Part shown: piece by piece, positions 24,906 through 36,750 of the stretch
How positions within the stretch are numbered: the stretch's first letter is position 1
Layout of the letters: the number at the start of each line of letters is the position of its first letter
Assembly: GCF_036898095.1 (NCBI RefSeq)
Contig: NC_090730.1
Coordinates: forward strand, 22,823,121-22,887,120
DNA from: Palaemon carinicauda
Taxonomy: Eukaryota; Arthropoda; Malacostraca; Decapoda; Palaemonidae
DNA: 64,000 nucleotides
Reading direction: 5' to 3'
Notes under the pieces: generated by a model
What the model saw: only the letters and a program-made list of their open reading frames with translations
Told to the model about the DNA's origin: nothing
The model's database searches: none
Translations under genes and position numbers: made by a program

Positions 24906-25934
24906 AGTAATCCAAACTCACTGTGTCAGATTACTCAAGGATAGCCAAAACTCTAACTTTGTGGACTACAGGAAGTTTGCAGCTCGTAGAGACGCGAACA
25001 TTGAACCGGAAAACGATCTCTTCATCGAATCAGACAAAAGGGACTCTACAATTCGCCAATATGATTCGGCCGTTAACAACTAGCAGATTCCCTAAGAGTT
25101 CAGACCATACTCGTATGTCTCCGAATATAGCCATCTCTTTCTTGAGGTTCCTATTTGGCAAAGGCCTAACAGTTAGCACTTTAACCACCATCAAGTCAGC
25201 TTTGAAGAAAATCTTCCTTGTTGGGTTTAACATTAACCTAGCTGATTCCTATTTCTCATCTATTCCAAAAACATGTGCTAGGCTCAGACCTTCGGTTCGG
25301 CCACAAAAGGACTCTTGGTCTCTGAACGGTGTCCTCAAACTTGCGATGGACACGGACAATGAATCCTGCTCTTATATCACTCTTCATAGGAAGACTATTT
25401 CTAACGGCTTTGGCCTCAGGTGATGGAATATCAGAACTAGCAGCTCTCTCACGAAACCCGGAAAACATAGATTTCCTCCCTTCAGCCGAAGTACTCCTTT
25501 CTCCAGACAAAGCTTTCCTAGCTAAAAAATGAGGATCCGCAAAATAGGTGCTCCCCTCGTAAGATTATTCTTCTTCCCCAGGATCTTTTCTCTGTGTCCA
25601 GTCTCTACTCTCAAAGCCTTTTTAGCTAGAACTGCCACCCGCTTGTCTGGCCCCTTGGTTATCAGGGAACAAGGAGGTACTATTTCCATTCACGGTATCA
25701 GGCAACAAATCCTCTACTTCTTTAAACATACTAATCCGGAATCATTTCCCCAGGGTCATGATATACGGACAGTAGATACCTCCATCAATTACTTCCAGAA
25801 CAGGGACTTTGATGATTTTAAAAAAATATACTGGTTGGAAATCCCCTATGGTTGTCAAACGCCACTATCTAAAGATCTTACAGGCCCTTAAATACCCGAC
25901 GATGGCAGCGGGGAGCCTTATCCCTCCCCATTAA
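24905..25934 (+). pseudogene. DIRS copy A tyrosine recombinase (catalytic Arg lost)
   Basis: Recognisable YR: STIRQYDSAV (about 25045), DHTRMSPNIAISFLRFL, SALKKIFLVGFNINLADSYF, then ASGDGISELAAL (about 25417-25452) where copy C has ASGARISELAAL, so the first catalytic Arg is Gly. HDIR (HxxR, about 25757) and the nucleophile region VKRHYLK (about 25855-25876) remain. Frameshifts occur near 25085, 25420 and 25530. It ends at TAA 25932-25934. YR enzymes integrate circular DIRS cDNA; this copy should be inactive. Confidence 0.82.
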
Positions 25935-26320
25935 TCGCTTCTTCTTCCTTTCTTCCATCTCTTCTCTTTTCCTTCCTACCCGCCACTCACACCACGTCGC
26001 CACTCTCCTGGGTAGTTCGTTAGCCCTATGATATTTGCCATGTTTAATTCCTATGGTTTAACTGTTATTGTAGTTACCGTTCCTTTAATGTTTAGATATG
26101 CGTAGACATGTAAGGTTTGATGCCTTTTGCGATTCGACACTCAGTTGATTCCTTGTCGTCATAGTTATTTAGCCTTACGTTCCCTATGTCAATTTGGCTA
26201 GTTGGTAATTGGACGTTTACTTATATTATTATATTATATTATTTTCGTACATGGTGATTGTATTCTCCTCATTATGTTATTACTTTATTGGGCTTGGAAG
26301 GCATTCTCTGGTACATTTTC

Positions 26321-26400
26321 ACCGGCCGTCACAGGTCGACCCAGAAAAGGGATTTTGACGAAGGAAAAATCTATTTCTGGGGAGAGACCTGTGACGCCCG
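26321..26400. repeat. DIRS internal complementary region (copy A)
   Basis: CCGTCACAGGTCGACCCAGAA, the reverse complement of the left terminus, is followed without a gap (junction 26346/26347) by AAGGGATTTTGACGAAGG and the rest of the reverse complement of the right terminus. In known DIRS elements this region templates circularisation of the cDNA. Confidence 0.93.
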
Positions 26401-26790
26401 GTGAAACCCTTCCCGGTTATTTTTGTACGGACCCACCCTTTCCTTGCCAAGCCATATGTAATTGCAGAAGAATGACCTAGAAGGCGTTCGTGTGGGTGAC
26501 GGGGCTTGGCCCAAGTATGGTTTCTGGGGTCTTTGTTACGGCCCTTCCCTTTGATGAAGGAGTTATTTAATTGGAAGACAGCCTGTGAATAGTGGTTTTC
26601 ACATGCCCCTGATGTATACACGACACTCACGATGTGCTCGGGCAAGGGTAGTAACCTCTGCATTCCATGCTTTTATTTTTCTCTGGTATATTTGGAAGAT
26701 TTATATCAGAAAAAGTAGAAAGAAGGACTTTTTCACCGGGCGTCACAGGTCTCTCCCCAGAAATAGATTTTTCCTTCGTCAAAATCCCTT
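26401..26790. repeat. DIRS copy A right terminal inverted repeat
   Basis: Reverse complement, with differences, of about 290 bp at the left end (19368-19660). Shared landmarks are GACAGCCTGTGAATAGTGG, CTCTGCATTCCATGC and GGTATATTTGGAAGATTTAT. It ends with CGTCAAAATCCCTT. Confidence 0.88.
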
Positions 26791-27100
26791 AACCTGTTAA
26801 GCGTCACCCACGTGATAAACCATTCACCACGATCTACTCGGTACCGCCTTCAACTGCATATTCCGTTCGTGACTTTAATTGCCTTTTTCAAGCCGTCAGT
26901 CTCGTGATATTACGTTTACTCGTATAGTAAGTATAAGATCACCACTTGGCAACACTCTCAGCATATGGGGGCTGTAAGTAGAAGCTTATATGATGTCTGG
27001 CAACTATTTTTCTGAAGGTAGCTTGGTGTTAGAAAACTGGTTTCCTATCAGTGCGCTTCGGGCGTTCATGCGGAAGTGGTTATTTGTTGTTCCTTTTGTA

Positions 27101-27319
27101 ATGAACGGTCTAAAGAGGAAGATTATGTCTTTAGATGAAATAAATGATATTCTTGTTGAGGAATTTGATAATGATAACCTGTTTGATAATGAGAGCACTA
27201 GTTCTGAATCCTCCAGTGATGAGTATATTGAAGAAACAAAGTTTTCTTTCGATGCCGAAAGCAAAAATGACTTCTCATTACCGAATGATTGGATAACGAG
27301 ATTTCACAAAACTATATAG
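27101..27319 (+). pseudogene. piggyBac transposase N-terminal remnant
   Basis: An acidic 72-codon frame from ATG 27101 (MNGLKRKIMSLDEINDILVE, then a Glu/Asp/Ser-rich stretch) ends at a stop before a GA microsatellite. An acidic, Ser-rich N-terminus is usual in piggyBac transposases. The catalytic Asp domain is wholly missing. The frame is open from 26990, but the later Met gives the piggyBac-like start. Identification depends mainly on the surrounding TTAA and inverted repeats. Confidence 0.6.
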
Positions 27320-27330
27320 GAAAGGAAATG

Positions 27331-27411
<81 letters not shown>

Positions 27412-27500
27412 AAGTAGATAAGTAATGTACAAATGTATGACGAACATAATTGAAAACTATACAGGAAACGATATGGAGAGAGAGAGAGAGAGAGAGAGAG
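27331..27500. repeat. (GA)n microsatellites inside the piggyBac element
   Basis: Two nearly pure GA runs at about 27331-27408 and 27475-27500, separated by about 65 bp. Confidence 0.95.
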
Positions 27501-27810
27501 GGGAAGAGACTTATCCCTTTGCTTTTGTTGCTTATCCAGGCGTAAGATTTACGATTGAAGATATAAAGAACCCATTAGAATATTCAGTATTATGTAGCTA
27601 TTTGAAATGAAACAATAGTAGTATTAATTGTTTTTTTTACTCTACCATTTATTTGATATCCCTACTTTTAACTATAAATACGAATTATAAGCATAAAGAA
27701 ATGATATTAACTTTGAAAAATTATCATTAGTGAAATGACCGCTCAGGGCAAAAAAAGCGTGACGGTACGTTAGCGGCAACCTGGTCCAGGGGGGACGCTT
27801 AACAGGTTAA

Positions 27811-28299
27811 TAGTTTTAGTAGGGGTCATTCATCAGTGACTTTCTATATTCACTTTGTTTTTTTTAACATGCCTGGCCTTCTGAAACCTAAAAGATATGA
27901 AATCCTTCAAAATTTTGAAACTGATTAAACCAACCCATTTTTGCCTATTTACTATCAGTAAATTTTCCTGCTATATCTTCAGAAAGACTTGTTTTTTTAT
28001 TAGAATTGTTAGCATGCCTAATTTTTACATCATGCTCATTGTTTTTTAACAGTTATAGGTTACTATGGTTGTTTTCATTCTTGTAGTTTCTTTTGTAGGC
28101 TATTATTGACTAAGGGCAACATCCCTCATTATGAAGTATCAGTAAATGGAATGGAGCTACTCTCATAAACTATGGAAGTTAGTCTTAGCCTCCTTCATAC
28201 CTGTATATCATATTCATCTCTGTGTTTAAGTCAGTCAGTGTATCTTTATATAAAATCTTATTTTTGTAATCAGATGAGCATATTTTACTGGGAACTATT
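27811..28299. other. No recognisable feature
   Basis: AT-rich DNA between the piggyBac element and the ATT-repeat. No gene or repeat assigned. Confidence 0.45.
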
Positions 28300-28310
28300 A
28301 TTATTATCAA

Positions 28311-28364
<54 letters not shown>

Positions 28365-28412
28365 AAAGCAGAATGCTACAAACTAGAGATCTCCAGTAGG
28401 GAAAGGAAATAC
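28300..28412 (+). repeat. (ATT)n array and fragment of the 650-bp repeat
   Basis: About 65 bp of ATT units is followed by AAAAAGCAGAATGCTACAAA and AGTAGGGAAAGGAAATAC, a compressed version of the (ATT)n end of the 650-bp repeat. Confidence 0.65.
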
Positions 28413-28565
28413 TTTGCTAAAAAAGAAAATAAACTATATACTGTATAAGTAATGAATAAGTATATAAAAGATTTTGAGATCAGATACAACATTGAAATAG
28501 GTCAGACACATATAAATGATAAATGCTTTTCTGTTAAACAGGTTGACATAAGTCTCTTACGTTAT
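28413..28565 (+). mobile_element. Short LINE 3' end fragment
   Basis: CTGTTAAACAGGTTGACATA followed by AGTCTCTTA matches the end of the LINE fragment at 15014-15040. Upstream sequence is too diverged to translate. Low-confidence fragment. Confidence 0.4.
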
Positions 28566-29054
28566 CCTGCTCAACAGTAAAGTATTTACAGAATGATCTC
28601 AACGTTTTGGACAAATAACAGTCAACATTCAACACTACTCATAGAATTATATACATTTACATTTTCAAATACACTATAGGAACTATGACAAAGTAGAAGT
28701 TATTACGTTTCCTTAGAATTCTGTTACAAGCTTTTTGTATCAGTTTGTATACTATATGTTACTGTTCCTCTTTAACCTTTACCATTGTGTACAGTGTGGG
28801 AAAAGAAAGAAAATATAGGACTTTTACGTAAAAAGTAAATTGTTACAGAGTGATTATTTTCATTCACATTGTTTGTACTCTTTTCAAAGCTTCCATTAAC
28901 TTTAGGACTTTCTTATATTTTTATATAAATTCCAACAATTTATTATAAATATTTATATCTAATCTAAATAACCTGAATAGTTAATATTGTTTTATCTGAT
29001 TTATCTTGGTTATTTTTTGATCTTCCAGAGCATCATTTGTGAATTATTTTTCAG
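28566..29054. other. Intronic or upstream sequence, no feature seen
   Basis: AT-rich; it ends in the pyrimidine-rich acceptor TTATTTTTCAG of the first host exon. Confidence 0.4.
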
Positions 29055-29103
29055 AATAATACAAATTGATTCTTCTGATGAAGCTAGTGATGAAGAGACT
29101 AAG
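29055..29103 (+). CDS. Host gene exon 1 of those visible (acidic segment)
   Basis: A 49-nt candidate exon with acceptor TTATTTTTCAG and donor AAG|GTAGAG. One base completes an upstream codon, then the frame reads IIQIDSSDEASDEETK, an acidic Ser/Asp/Glu stretch. It ends at a codon boundary, matching the phase-0 start of the exon at 32734. Any exon upstream is outside the window or unrecognised. The assignment rests on splice sites, phase and lack of stops, so it is plausible rather than proven for so short an exon. No promoter is visible. Confidence 0.55.
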
Positions 29104-29712
29104 GTAGAGTATTAAGAAGTTATTTACATTTCCTTCCATGTGTAGTGTGTTAATTTTATTCATGAAAAATGTGTTCCTAATTTGGATGTTTGTGTATACA
29201 CAAACCTTTTCAAATGGGATACATGTCAGAATTTGTACTTGACTCCTAAACTGTTAAGACAATTGTATTGTACCGTACTTGAGTTGGTTCCAATGGGAAG
29301 GTATTTAAATCTAAATTACTCAATTTGGAGATCAAATTCTCTGTGAAAAGATTTGCCAGCAATCCAAGATGACGGCCAGAGCTTTCAATCCAGGTTCCTC
29401 GCCAAAGAACCTTCTAAGTCACCTCATAAAATTTATTTTTGTTTTGCACATAATCCACAAGAATGAAATTTTAATCACTGACCTGCAAATAAAAACAGAA
29501 CCCTGGAGATATATATTGTAAAATTCTAATTTATAATTTGAATTACTGTACTTTGAATGGGTGTACTAACTTAAACTATCATCTCTTAAATCTTAAGGAT
29601 ATGGATGGTGGGTCTTTATCAGAGGCTAATAGTCTTTCATTGCAAATACACCTTTTATATGGTTATCAGTACTTTATAATACATCATTCATATGGTTATA
29701 AGCACTTAGTTA

Positions 29713-30306
29713 GTAGGTTGGCCAGGGCACCAACCACCTGTTGAGATACTACCTCTAGAGAGTTATGGGTCTGACTGGCCAGAGAGTATTACATTGGATC
29801 CTTCTCTCTGGTCACGGTTCATTTTCCCTTTGCCTACTCACACACCAAATAGTCTGGCCTATTCTTTACATACAGTATTTTCCTCTGTTCTCATAGACCT
29901 GACAACACTTTCCTATTGGTGTGGGTAGAAGAGATCTTTAGCTATGGTAAGCAGCTCTTCTAGGAGAAGGACACTCCAAAGTCAAACCATTGTTCTCTAG
30001 TCTTGGATAGGGCCATTGCCTCTATACCATGGTCTTCCACTGTTCAGTATTGGATTAGTTATTTTTTGTTTGAGTGTACACTCTGGTACACTTTTCTATC
30101 TTATTTTTCTTCATTTTGTTTTGTTAATTTTTTTTATAGTTTATATAGATATTTATTTTAATGTTACTGTTCTTAAAATATTTTATTTTTCCTTGTTTCC
30201 TTTCCTCACTAGGCTATTTTCCATGTTGGAGCCCTGGGCTTATAGCATCCTGTTTTTCCAGTTAAGGTTGTAGCTTAGCAAGTAATAATAATAATAATTA
30301 TTATTA
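29713..30306 (-). repeat. 650-bp (ATT)n-ended dispersed repeat, copy 3
   Basis: Reverse-orientation copy lying in a host intron. It starts near GGCCAGGGCACCAACCACC, includes GAGATACTACCTCTAGAGAG, GTTTGAGTGTACACTCTGG and TTTCCTCACTAGGCTATTTT, and ends TTAGCAAGTAATAATAATA. Shorter than copy 2 through internal deletions. Confidence 0.87.
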
Positions 30307-30309
30307 GTT

Positions 30310-32733
30310 TAAAGAAACTTAAGATTTATATTTCTAGACTCCCGTGAAGCTCACCCAAAAGTTTTATTCTTAAATGAGAAAGGAAAATAGGAGCAAGGTA
30401 TAGTTAAGGAAGATGAATAGCCATGCCATCAATATTCTATTTTAAAAACGATGGTTCTTCTTTGCTTTGCAGATAATTTCATTTTAAACCACATATATTT
30501 TATATTTCTTAAACAAAGATTTGTTATATAAACAAGACATTTTTGTAAAGTCAACCACAGTGTATGATATAGAGTAGTTTTGTTCTGTGAACTAAACCAG
30601 AATATTAGCCTTTCCAGTTTTTTCCAGTCCCAGATTGGTGCTTTCTTGTCATCCATAATTTATCACTGCAGAAACTAATATGATACTTTACTCATACTTC
30701 TTCAGTTGCAGTGCATAGACAAAAGAACAATTCTGAGAGTTTGTCCTCCTTGATCAGTCTTGCATATTTCAGATCTTTAAATATTGTACATGGAACTGCA
30801 ATACTGTCAAACGAACAGCTTTCCTGCTTCAAATAAAGTATTTGTCATTAAATTTTTCTGTTGTTTGATGGGAGGAATTTGCCAAAATATATCATAGTCT
30901 TTAACTTTTCCTTTACGATGATGCTTTATGATTCTATCACTGGCTTTGGCATTCTGGTTCTCATTGTATTAATATTTGTTTAACAGTAAACAAGGAACTG
31001 ACAGACAATACCAATGTGTTAAGATAATCAAGTACCCCACCTATGGGTAGGATAGAAATTTATTACCCATAGTCTGTATACATTTATATCTAGATGACTT
31101 AAATGATGTATTTCTTCCTGAGGAAAAGAAATTGAGCTTTTTAAGAACTTGTAGTAATTAAGATTTGATATTTTTATAGTTTTTTTTATAGCTACAAATT
31201 TGGACCCCTTTTTTCCTTCGCTAAATCAAAGATTTTGGGAAGGATATGTATTCATCCATCTTTTTCGTCTGTTTGTTAGTTTATTTGTTTGTTTGTTTGT
31301 TTGGGAGAAACTTTACACGAAAGCTACTTTACCGATTTTGACCAATCTTTGTAGTCATGTGAGGTATAATTTAAGGATTAATCTGTAACATTTTGGGTAA
31401 AGCACATTAAAGTACAAGGACGCAGTAATTCTTTGAAAATAATTGCTTGTATTAAACCATGTTAGGATACTGATAGACAGTGATATTAGATAAGTTCTGT
31501 GTTTTGGTCACTAATTTTTACAATGTTTTTATATTTGTATTTTTGCAACCTATTCAAATAATTAGGTTTCAGTTATAACAGCCCTACTCCTATAAAAACT
31601 TTAAATCATATTTTTATATAATTTCCTTAGCGAAGAGTTGGGAACTGTATTGTGTTAGATGTACTTATCATAGTAGAGGTAGAGTATTTCCATTACCTTA
31701 GAAACCAACAAGATTTTGTGAAGTAGGAGTTGATAGGATATTACTAAAAGAATATGGGTAGCATGGATTAAATAGAGAGATATTGCCAGATTACTGGCAA
31801 ATAGATGTGGCTTTTAGGAGATAAATAAAGAAATATGTTGGTTACGCAAGGCTACACATTTATAGATTTTCAGTCAATACAGCTAATAAATACCAAGTTC
31901 GTAATTGTCTGTCTAATTATTATTTAGTAAATTCCTTGGAAAATATAAATATCTTCTTGAAGAAATTAGCATTATATAAGATACAAACCTTGTCTACAGT
32001 ACAGTAGTTTATCGTGATGAAAAAGTAATTTTCCATTTAAATACAGTATTTGTGTATTATTTAAACAGAATTAGTTTAATTTACACTTAGTCATTATGGT
32101 CAAACACTAAATACCAGAGTAATTATTGTAGTTTTTCTCAGTACATGTTTAGTCAAGGTCACAGTTGGGTTATACTATAGAAACACACCCACTGAGTTCA
32201 TTTAACAAAGGTCTAGCACTTCTGTGATTGCTAGTCACTTGTCCTTCAAAGTCTAAAATTCTTTTGTAAAGTAGATGCTCTAATGAAAGGTCACTCAGAA
32301 ATATTAAAATAAAAACCTTCCTTATAGGTGCAAAAACACTTGACTTTAACCTAACTAGAATAATTGGCAATTCATATTATGGACTCAAAATGGTCAGGAA
32401 ATAAAGGATTATTCAATATTTTTTCCAATTTCAGTAGTAATCCTGTGTTGTTCTTAGGGAACCACCTTGCTGATAGCTCTTTTCATCATTTTGGATTAGT
32501 GGTAATTGATCTATTTGAGAGTCAAGGTGTCCTAGAGTCATTTATGTACTCTTAATGCATTCACAAATAAGTCTTAACAAAATATGTCAAAGAATCACTG
32601 TTCTTGAAGTGGACAGGTTAAACTATTCTGTATTATAATATTATTGTTGTTTGGAACCAAATGTTCCAGACTGTCTTCATGCCGAGGAACATTATTGTGG
32701 TCACTAAAGAAATTATTAATATATTTATTGTAG
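30310..32733. other. Intron sequence, no feature seen
   Basis: About 2.4 kb of AT-rich DNA between host exons. A short TTTG run (about 31278-31301) is the only simple repeat noted. Open frames of 60-75 codons have no domain or codon bias. Confidence 0.5.
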
Positions 32734-32938
32734 GGTGCTGGGAAACATATTGGCTCTCATATTAATCCTGAGGATACTACTGAGGAAAATGTACAGGACT
32801 GTGCTGGCAGCGTGGAGGTGGAAATTTTGTCTGGTGTCTCACTTTTTGATCCTCAGAAAAGTCAACAGGAGTTTAAACGATTGGAGCAACAAATACTGAC
32901 TTTGTCAGAAGAGGAATTTATGGCTGCAGTAGATCAAG
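32734..32938 (+). CDS. Host gene exon 2 of those visible
   Basis: The acceptor ATATTTATTGTAG precedes GGT GCT GGG. The exon reads GAGKHIGSHINPEDTTEENV, continues through SGVSLFDPQKSQQEFKRLEQ and ends LSEEEFMAAVDQ plus one base. I chose the donor at 32939 (CAAG|GTAAGA) because it leaves phase 1, which fits the next exon exactly and joins Gln-Asp-Asp-Tyr. A second GTAAGT at 32992 would leave phase 0 and put the next exon into a frame with an early stop. Acidic and probably helical. Protein family not recognised. Confidence 0.75.
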
Positions 32939-33067
32939 GTAAGATTGTGAAGGAATTACAGGATCATTATGTTGTGTATCATAATAAAAAGGTAAGTTTC
33001 CTCATATATAAACTAATTGTATTTTACAAATAGTAGAGGCCATTATAAGTTTTTTCTTTGTCAACAG

Positions 33068-33255
33068 ATGACTATCCGGCATTGCTGGCATCTCTTCGCA
33101 GTGATTATATTCCAGTTTTGGAATACTCAGCCCTTTTTCTAAAGGCAGCACGTAGAGGTAGCAGAGGTATAGCACTTCTCTTAGCAACTCGAGTAAAGGA
33201 TCTCTCTGTTCGTGATGAATATGGTAACTCTGCAATATGCATGGCAGCTGAACAG
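33068..33255 (+). CDS. Host gene exon 3 of those visible (ankyrin-like)
   Basis: Acceptor TTCTTTGTCAACAG. In phase with exon 2 it reads DDYPALLASLRSDYIPVLEY, then SALFLKAARRGSRGIALLL, then VRDEYGNSAICMAAEQ. The segments LFLKAARRG..ALLLATRVKDL and DEYGNSAICMAAEQ match the ankyrin pattern (DxxGxTxLHxAAxxG), so this exon holds about one and a half ankyrin-type repeats, which usually mediate protein-protein contacts. Donor CAG|GTTGGT leaves phase 0, as needed for the exon at 50590. The following intron is about 17.3 kb. Confidence 0.78.
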
Positions 33256-33342
33256 GTTGGTTGTTCTCACATATTAACTGTGACTTATACTGTTGGATTT
33301 TATGCTTATAATGAAATGTACTTACAGTTTTAGATATAGGAG

Positions 33343-33866
33343 GTGCTCGGGCTACGAATGAGATCCTTTCTTATGATACGTCGGAAGTCGATTTTTGTTG
33401 TAAGATGTATTTATATAGAGAACATGCTGTACATACATACATACATACAAACAAACATACATATTCAATATGTATAGTATACATTATTAAAAGAGAGAAA
33501 ACAATCCCTTATCATTCATAAATTACTATACCCTATAAATAAAAATACCTGTACCCTATATGGCAGTGTACCTACACTTATACAGTACTAGTAGACAATA
33601 AGTAATACATACAGTACAACAATTTCTTACCTACTGTATATTCCTATGGTTGGCCTACCCACTGCCATCAGAAGTATCCCTTACACTTTCCAGACAGTGC
33701 ACAGCAAAAGATAAAAAGGCACAAAAATATCCAAATAAGAACAGCACCAAAATTCCAAATGCGTATCATAAACAAAGATGTTGAAATGGATTTTTTCAAA
33801 AAAATACCTTGAGGTAGCCCGTTCGTAACGGCGAATTGTCAACCTTTGTAACCCGAGGACTTCCTG
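33343..33866. mobile_element. MITE-like element with terminal inverted repeats
   Basis: The left end AGGTGCTCGGGCTACGAATG pairs with the right end, which reads AGGAAGTCCTCGGGTTACAA on the minus strand. About 0.5 kb, non-coding, with an ACAT/ACAA simple repeat near 33432. The CTCGGGYTAC-type ends resemble mariner/Tigger-derived MITEs (recollection). Target duplications are not clear. Confidence 0.55.
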
Positions 33867-34883
33867 CATGTAATATTAAGCTGTTGGTGTGACCTCTTCC
33901 ACATCAATTCCTGATATTCAACGTCCAAAAGGACAAAAACTATGTGATCGATGGTTGATCTTTTATAAAAATTTTCAAAAGACTAAACACAGGAAATTGA
34001 AAGAGTGAAAATGAGTGCAAAGGTAAGGTGTCGGAAAGTACAATACAGTGAGCCCTCGCTACTTCGCGGTTCGACCATCGCGGATTCACCACTTCGCGGA
34101 TTTTTTTCATAACCCATATATATAAACATATCGCGGATTTTCCGGAAATTTCAAAAATACCGCGGTATATGAAGACCCCAAATACGATATTTCGTTACCT
34201 GTAATTCCATTAATGCTGTAATTAGTAATATATGCTCTTACTGATGGTTCATTGCATTACATATGACATATAATTCAGTACAGAAAGAAATAAAACACGA
34301 AAAGAGAATGTGATCATACGATAATTCAGTACTGTATACAGTACGTAGTAAAATTAAATCGAACATGAAACGCAAATCAGATGCAGTCATACCATATTAG
34401 AATGGTGTAAGCTGCTGATGGCTACTACTGTACTACAAATGTAATGGATGTGCATCTTTTCCATGAATCTTTTGTATGTATACGTACGTAGTACTGCATC
34501 CAATATTCTTTGTTGCAAAAATCACATCTCGAATAAGCGTACATATCCTACAACAAAACAAGCGTAAAATAGCGTACGTAAAACTGTACTGTATACGTAG
34601 GGTACCTTGTATTTGAATTGGTAACTACTACGTAGCATATAAGACGGATTGTGATTGGTTCAAGCTCTGATAGTTGACGAATCAGAACCCAAGTTTTGTA
34701 ATCTAGCCTGTGATTGGTGTTTTGACCGCTTCTCCAACCTCCAGCATCTTTTCGCGGCCACTTCGTTTCCCGCTCTCTCGTCGTGTAGATGCTGCTACGT
34801 TATTGTGAACTTTAATCTGTGCTGTGCGTGACTGTTTCAAGTTGAACTTTTTGTTGAACTTTCTGTTTAACCCCTACTGTACA

Positions 34884-36750
34884 ATGGATCCCAAGCGTTC
34901 TGCTTCTGCTAAAGCTGGTAGTGAGCCTAAACGCCACCGAAAGATGATGACGATTGCTGAGAAGGTGATGTTAAAAGAAGGCAGAAGTTACGCGGCCGCA
35001 GCCCGCCATTTTGGAGTGAACGAATCCACCGTTCGCTACATCAAGAAGGACGAGGCGAACATTAGAAAGACGGCTACCATCACCTTTAGCAGATCAGCGA
35101 AGCGAGTCGTTACCACGCGTAATAAAACGATCGTACACATGGAAGGTGCTTTAGCAGTGTGGATTGCCGACTGCCGGAAGAAGAACATAGCCTTGGATAC
35201 GAACACCATCCGAACCAAGGCTTTGAGCTTGTATGAGAATTTTGCGGCAAAGGAACCTCAAGACGACGATGGCAACCATGCTGAAGAAGATGATGATGTA
35301 CATGAACCTCAACCAGGTACATCCACTGATTCCCAGCCTCAGAAACAACGTTTTTCCGCCAGCAAAGGATGGTTCGCGAAGTTTCAGAAACGCTTCGGCC
35401 TGAAAAGCGTTTCCCTGCATGGCGAGGCTGCTTCGGCTGACACTGCCGCTGCTGAAACTTGCGTGAACGAGACGTTCAAGAACATTATCGCTGAAGGTGG
35501 ATACAAGCCGGAACAAGTGTTTAATATGGATGAGACCGGCTTGTTTTGGAAGAGAATGCCGTCGCGAACTTTCCTGTTTAAAGAAGAAGCCAAAGCCTCT
35601 GGCTTTAAAGCGTTCAAAGACCGCGTAACCCTCGTGATGTGTGGCAATGCTGCTGGATTTTTGCTAAAGCCGGGGCTTATTTACAAGTCGAAAAATCCTC
35701 GCGCTTTGAAAAATAAAAATAAGAATCTCCTTCCCGTGTACTGGATGCATAATAAAAAAGCATGGATTACGAAGATGCTGACCTCCAACTGGTTCTACCA
35801 GTGTTTTATCCCGCAAGTCAGTAAATATCACTTAGAGAAGGGCTTGCCATTTAAGATCCTTCTCCTTATGGATAACGCTGGTGGACACGCAACTGACCTG
35901 TTGCATGAGGGCATTCAGGTTGAGTTCCTGCCACCCAACACCACGTCATTAATTCAACCGATGGACCAGGGGGTTATCAGGGCGTTCAAGGCCCTCTACA
36001 CGAAGAATACCTTGACGGACCTCGTTGCGTGTGTGGATGCTGCCCAAGAAGATGAAGATGAAAATTTCAATTTGAAGGCGTACTGGCGGAAGTACACAAT
36101 AGCCACGTGCCTGCAGAACATTCAGAAGGCACTGCAAGAAATGGAACCTGCAACCGTTAATGCGAGCTGGAAGAAGTTGTGGCCCCAGATTGTTTACGAC
36201 GACGAGGGATTTACACCTTCTGAAATTCAACACTCTGCAATACGCAAATCTGTGCAGTTGGCTGCGATAATTGGAGGTGATGGGTTTGGCGACATGACGA
36301 CTGAAGACGTCGACGAGTTGTTGGACTGCCATTCCCAGCCGCTAACTGACGCAGACCTAGAAGACCTGATGAAATCGGCCAGTGAAGAAGATAGTGAAAC
36401 GCAGGAAGACCCAAGAAAATGTCGAAGAAACGGGCTTAACATTAGAACGGCTTGCCAAGTTCTGCAACCATGCGAAGGAGTTGAAAGAAATGTCGCAAGA
36501 GTGGGACGAGGATATGGTTCGGTCTATGCAATTCTGCAACAAGATCGATGACGACATGACTCCCTACAGGATGCTCTTTGAGCGAAAAAAGAAGCAGCGG
36601 CAGCAACTTCCGATCACAATGTTCTTCCAGCCTCGCAAAAAAGAGCCAGTTCCTCCTGCTACTATGCCTTCGGAAGAAATTGAAGAAGTGTCCCAGGAAG
36701 AAATTGAAGAGGTGTCCCAGGAAAAGACACCTCCATCTGAAGAGACGTAA
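34884..36750 (+). pseudogene. Tigger-like DDE transposase, single frameshift
   Basis: The start ATG 34884 (MDPKRSASAKAGSEPKRHRK) follows a long 5' leader. Order: CENP-B-type N-terminal helix-turn-helix (about residues 20-60, TIAEKVMLKEGRSYAAAARHFGVNESTVRYI within it); second Tc5-like DNA-binding domain (about 75-200, ending SLHGEAASAD); DDE_1 catalytic domain with Asp in NMDETGLFWK (about residue 216), LLLMDNAGGH (about 330) and QPMDQGV (about 361), a DDD triad with about 30 residues between the last two. An extra C at about 36410-36412 shifts the frame and leads to a stop at 36551. Ignoring that base, the frame continues with ENVEETGLTLERLAK to TAA 36748-36750, about 620 residues, normal for the family. 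The frameshift truncates only the tail beyond the catalytic domain, so partial activity cannot be excluded. Confidence 0.92.

Larger units (their letters stand above)
19368..26790 (+). mobile_element. DIRS retrotransposon, copy A
   Basis: About 7.4 kb. The left terminus TTCTGGGTCGACCTGTGACG and right terminus CCTTCGTCAAAATCCCTT are joined, in reverse complement, in the internal complementary region at 26321-26400. This split-repeat architecture defines DIRS elements. Order: leader with tandem repeats, gag with an intron-like interruption, RT/RNase H, YR. It shares internal deletions and catalytic-site substitutions with copy B and is inactive. A piggyBac derivative lies at its right edge. Confidence 0.92.
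26793..27806 (+). mobile_element. piggyBac-like non-autonomous element
   Basis: Ends CCTGTTAAGCGTCACCC (26793) and the inverted GGGGGACGCTTAACAGG (to 27806), each flanked by TTAA (26789-26792 and 27807-27810), the piggyBac target duplication. About 1.0 kb, encoding only an N-terminal transposase remnant. The left TTAA overlaps the terminal CCCTT of DIRS copy A, so this element inserted exactly at the DIRS/flank junction. Confidence 0.92.

Noticed and set aside
32939..32991. Longer version of host exon 2 ending at GTAAGT 32992
   Set aside because: It leaves phase 0, placing the next exon in a frame with an early stop; the donor at 32939 keeps the ankyrin-like frame.
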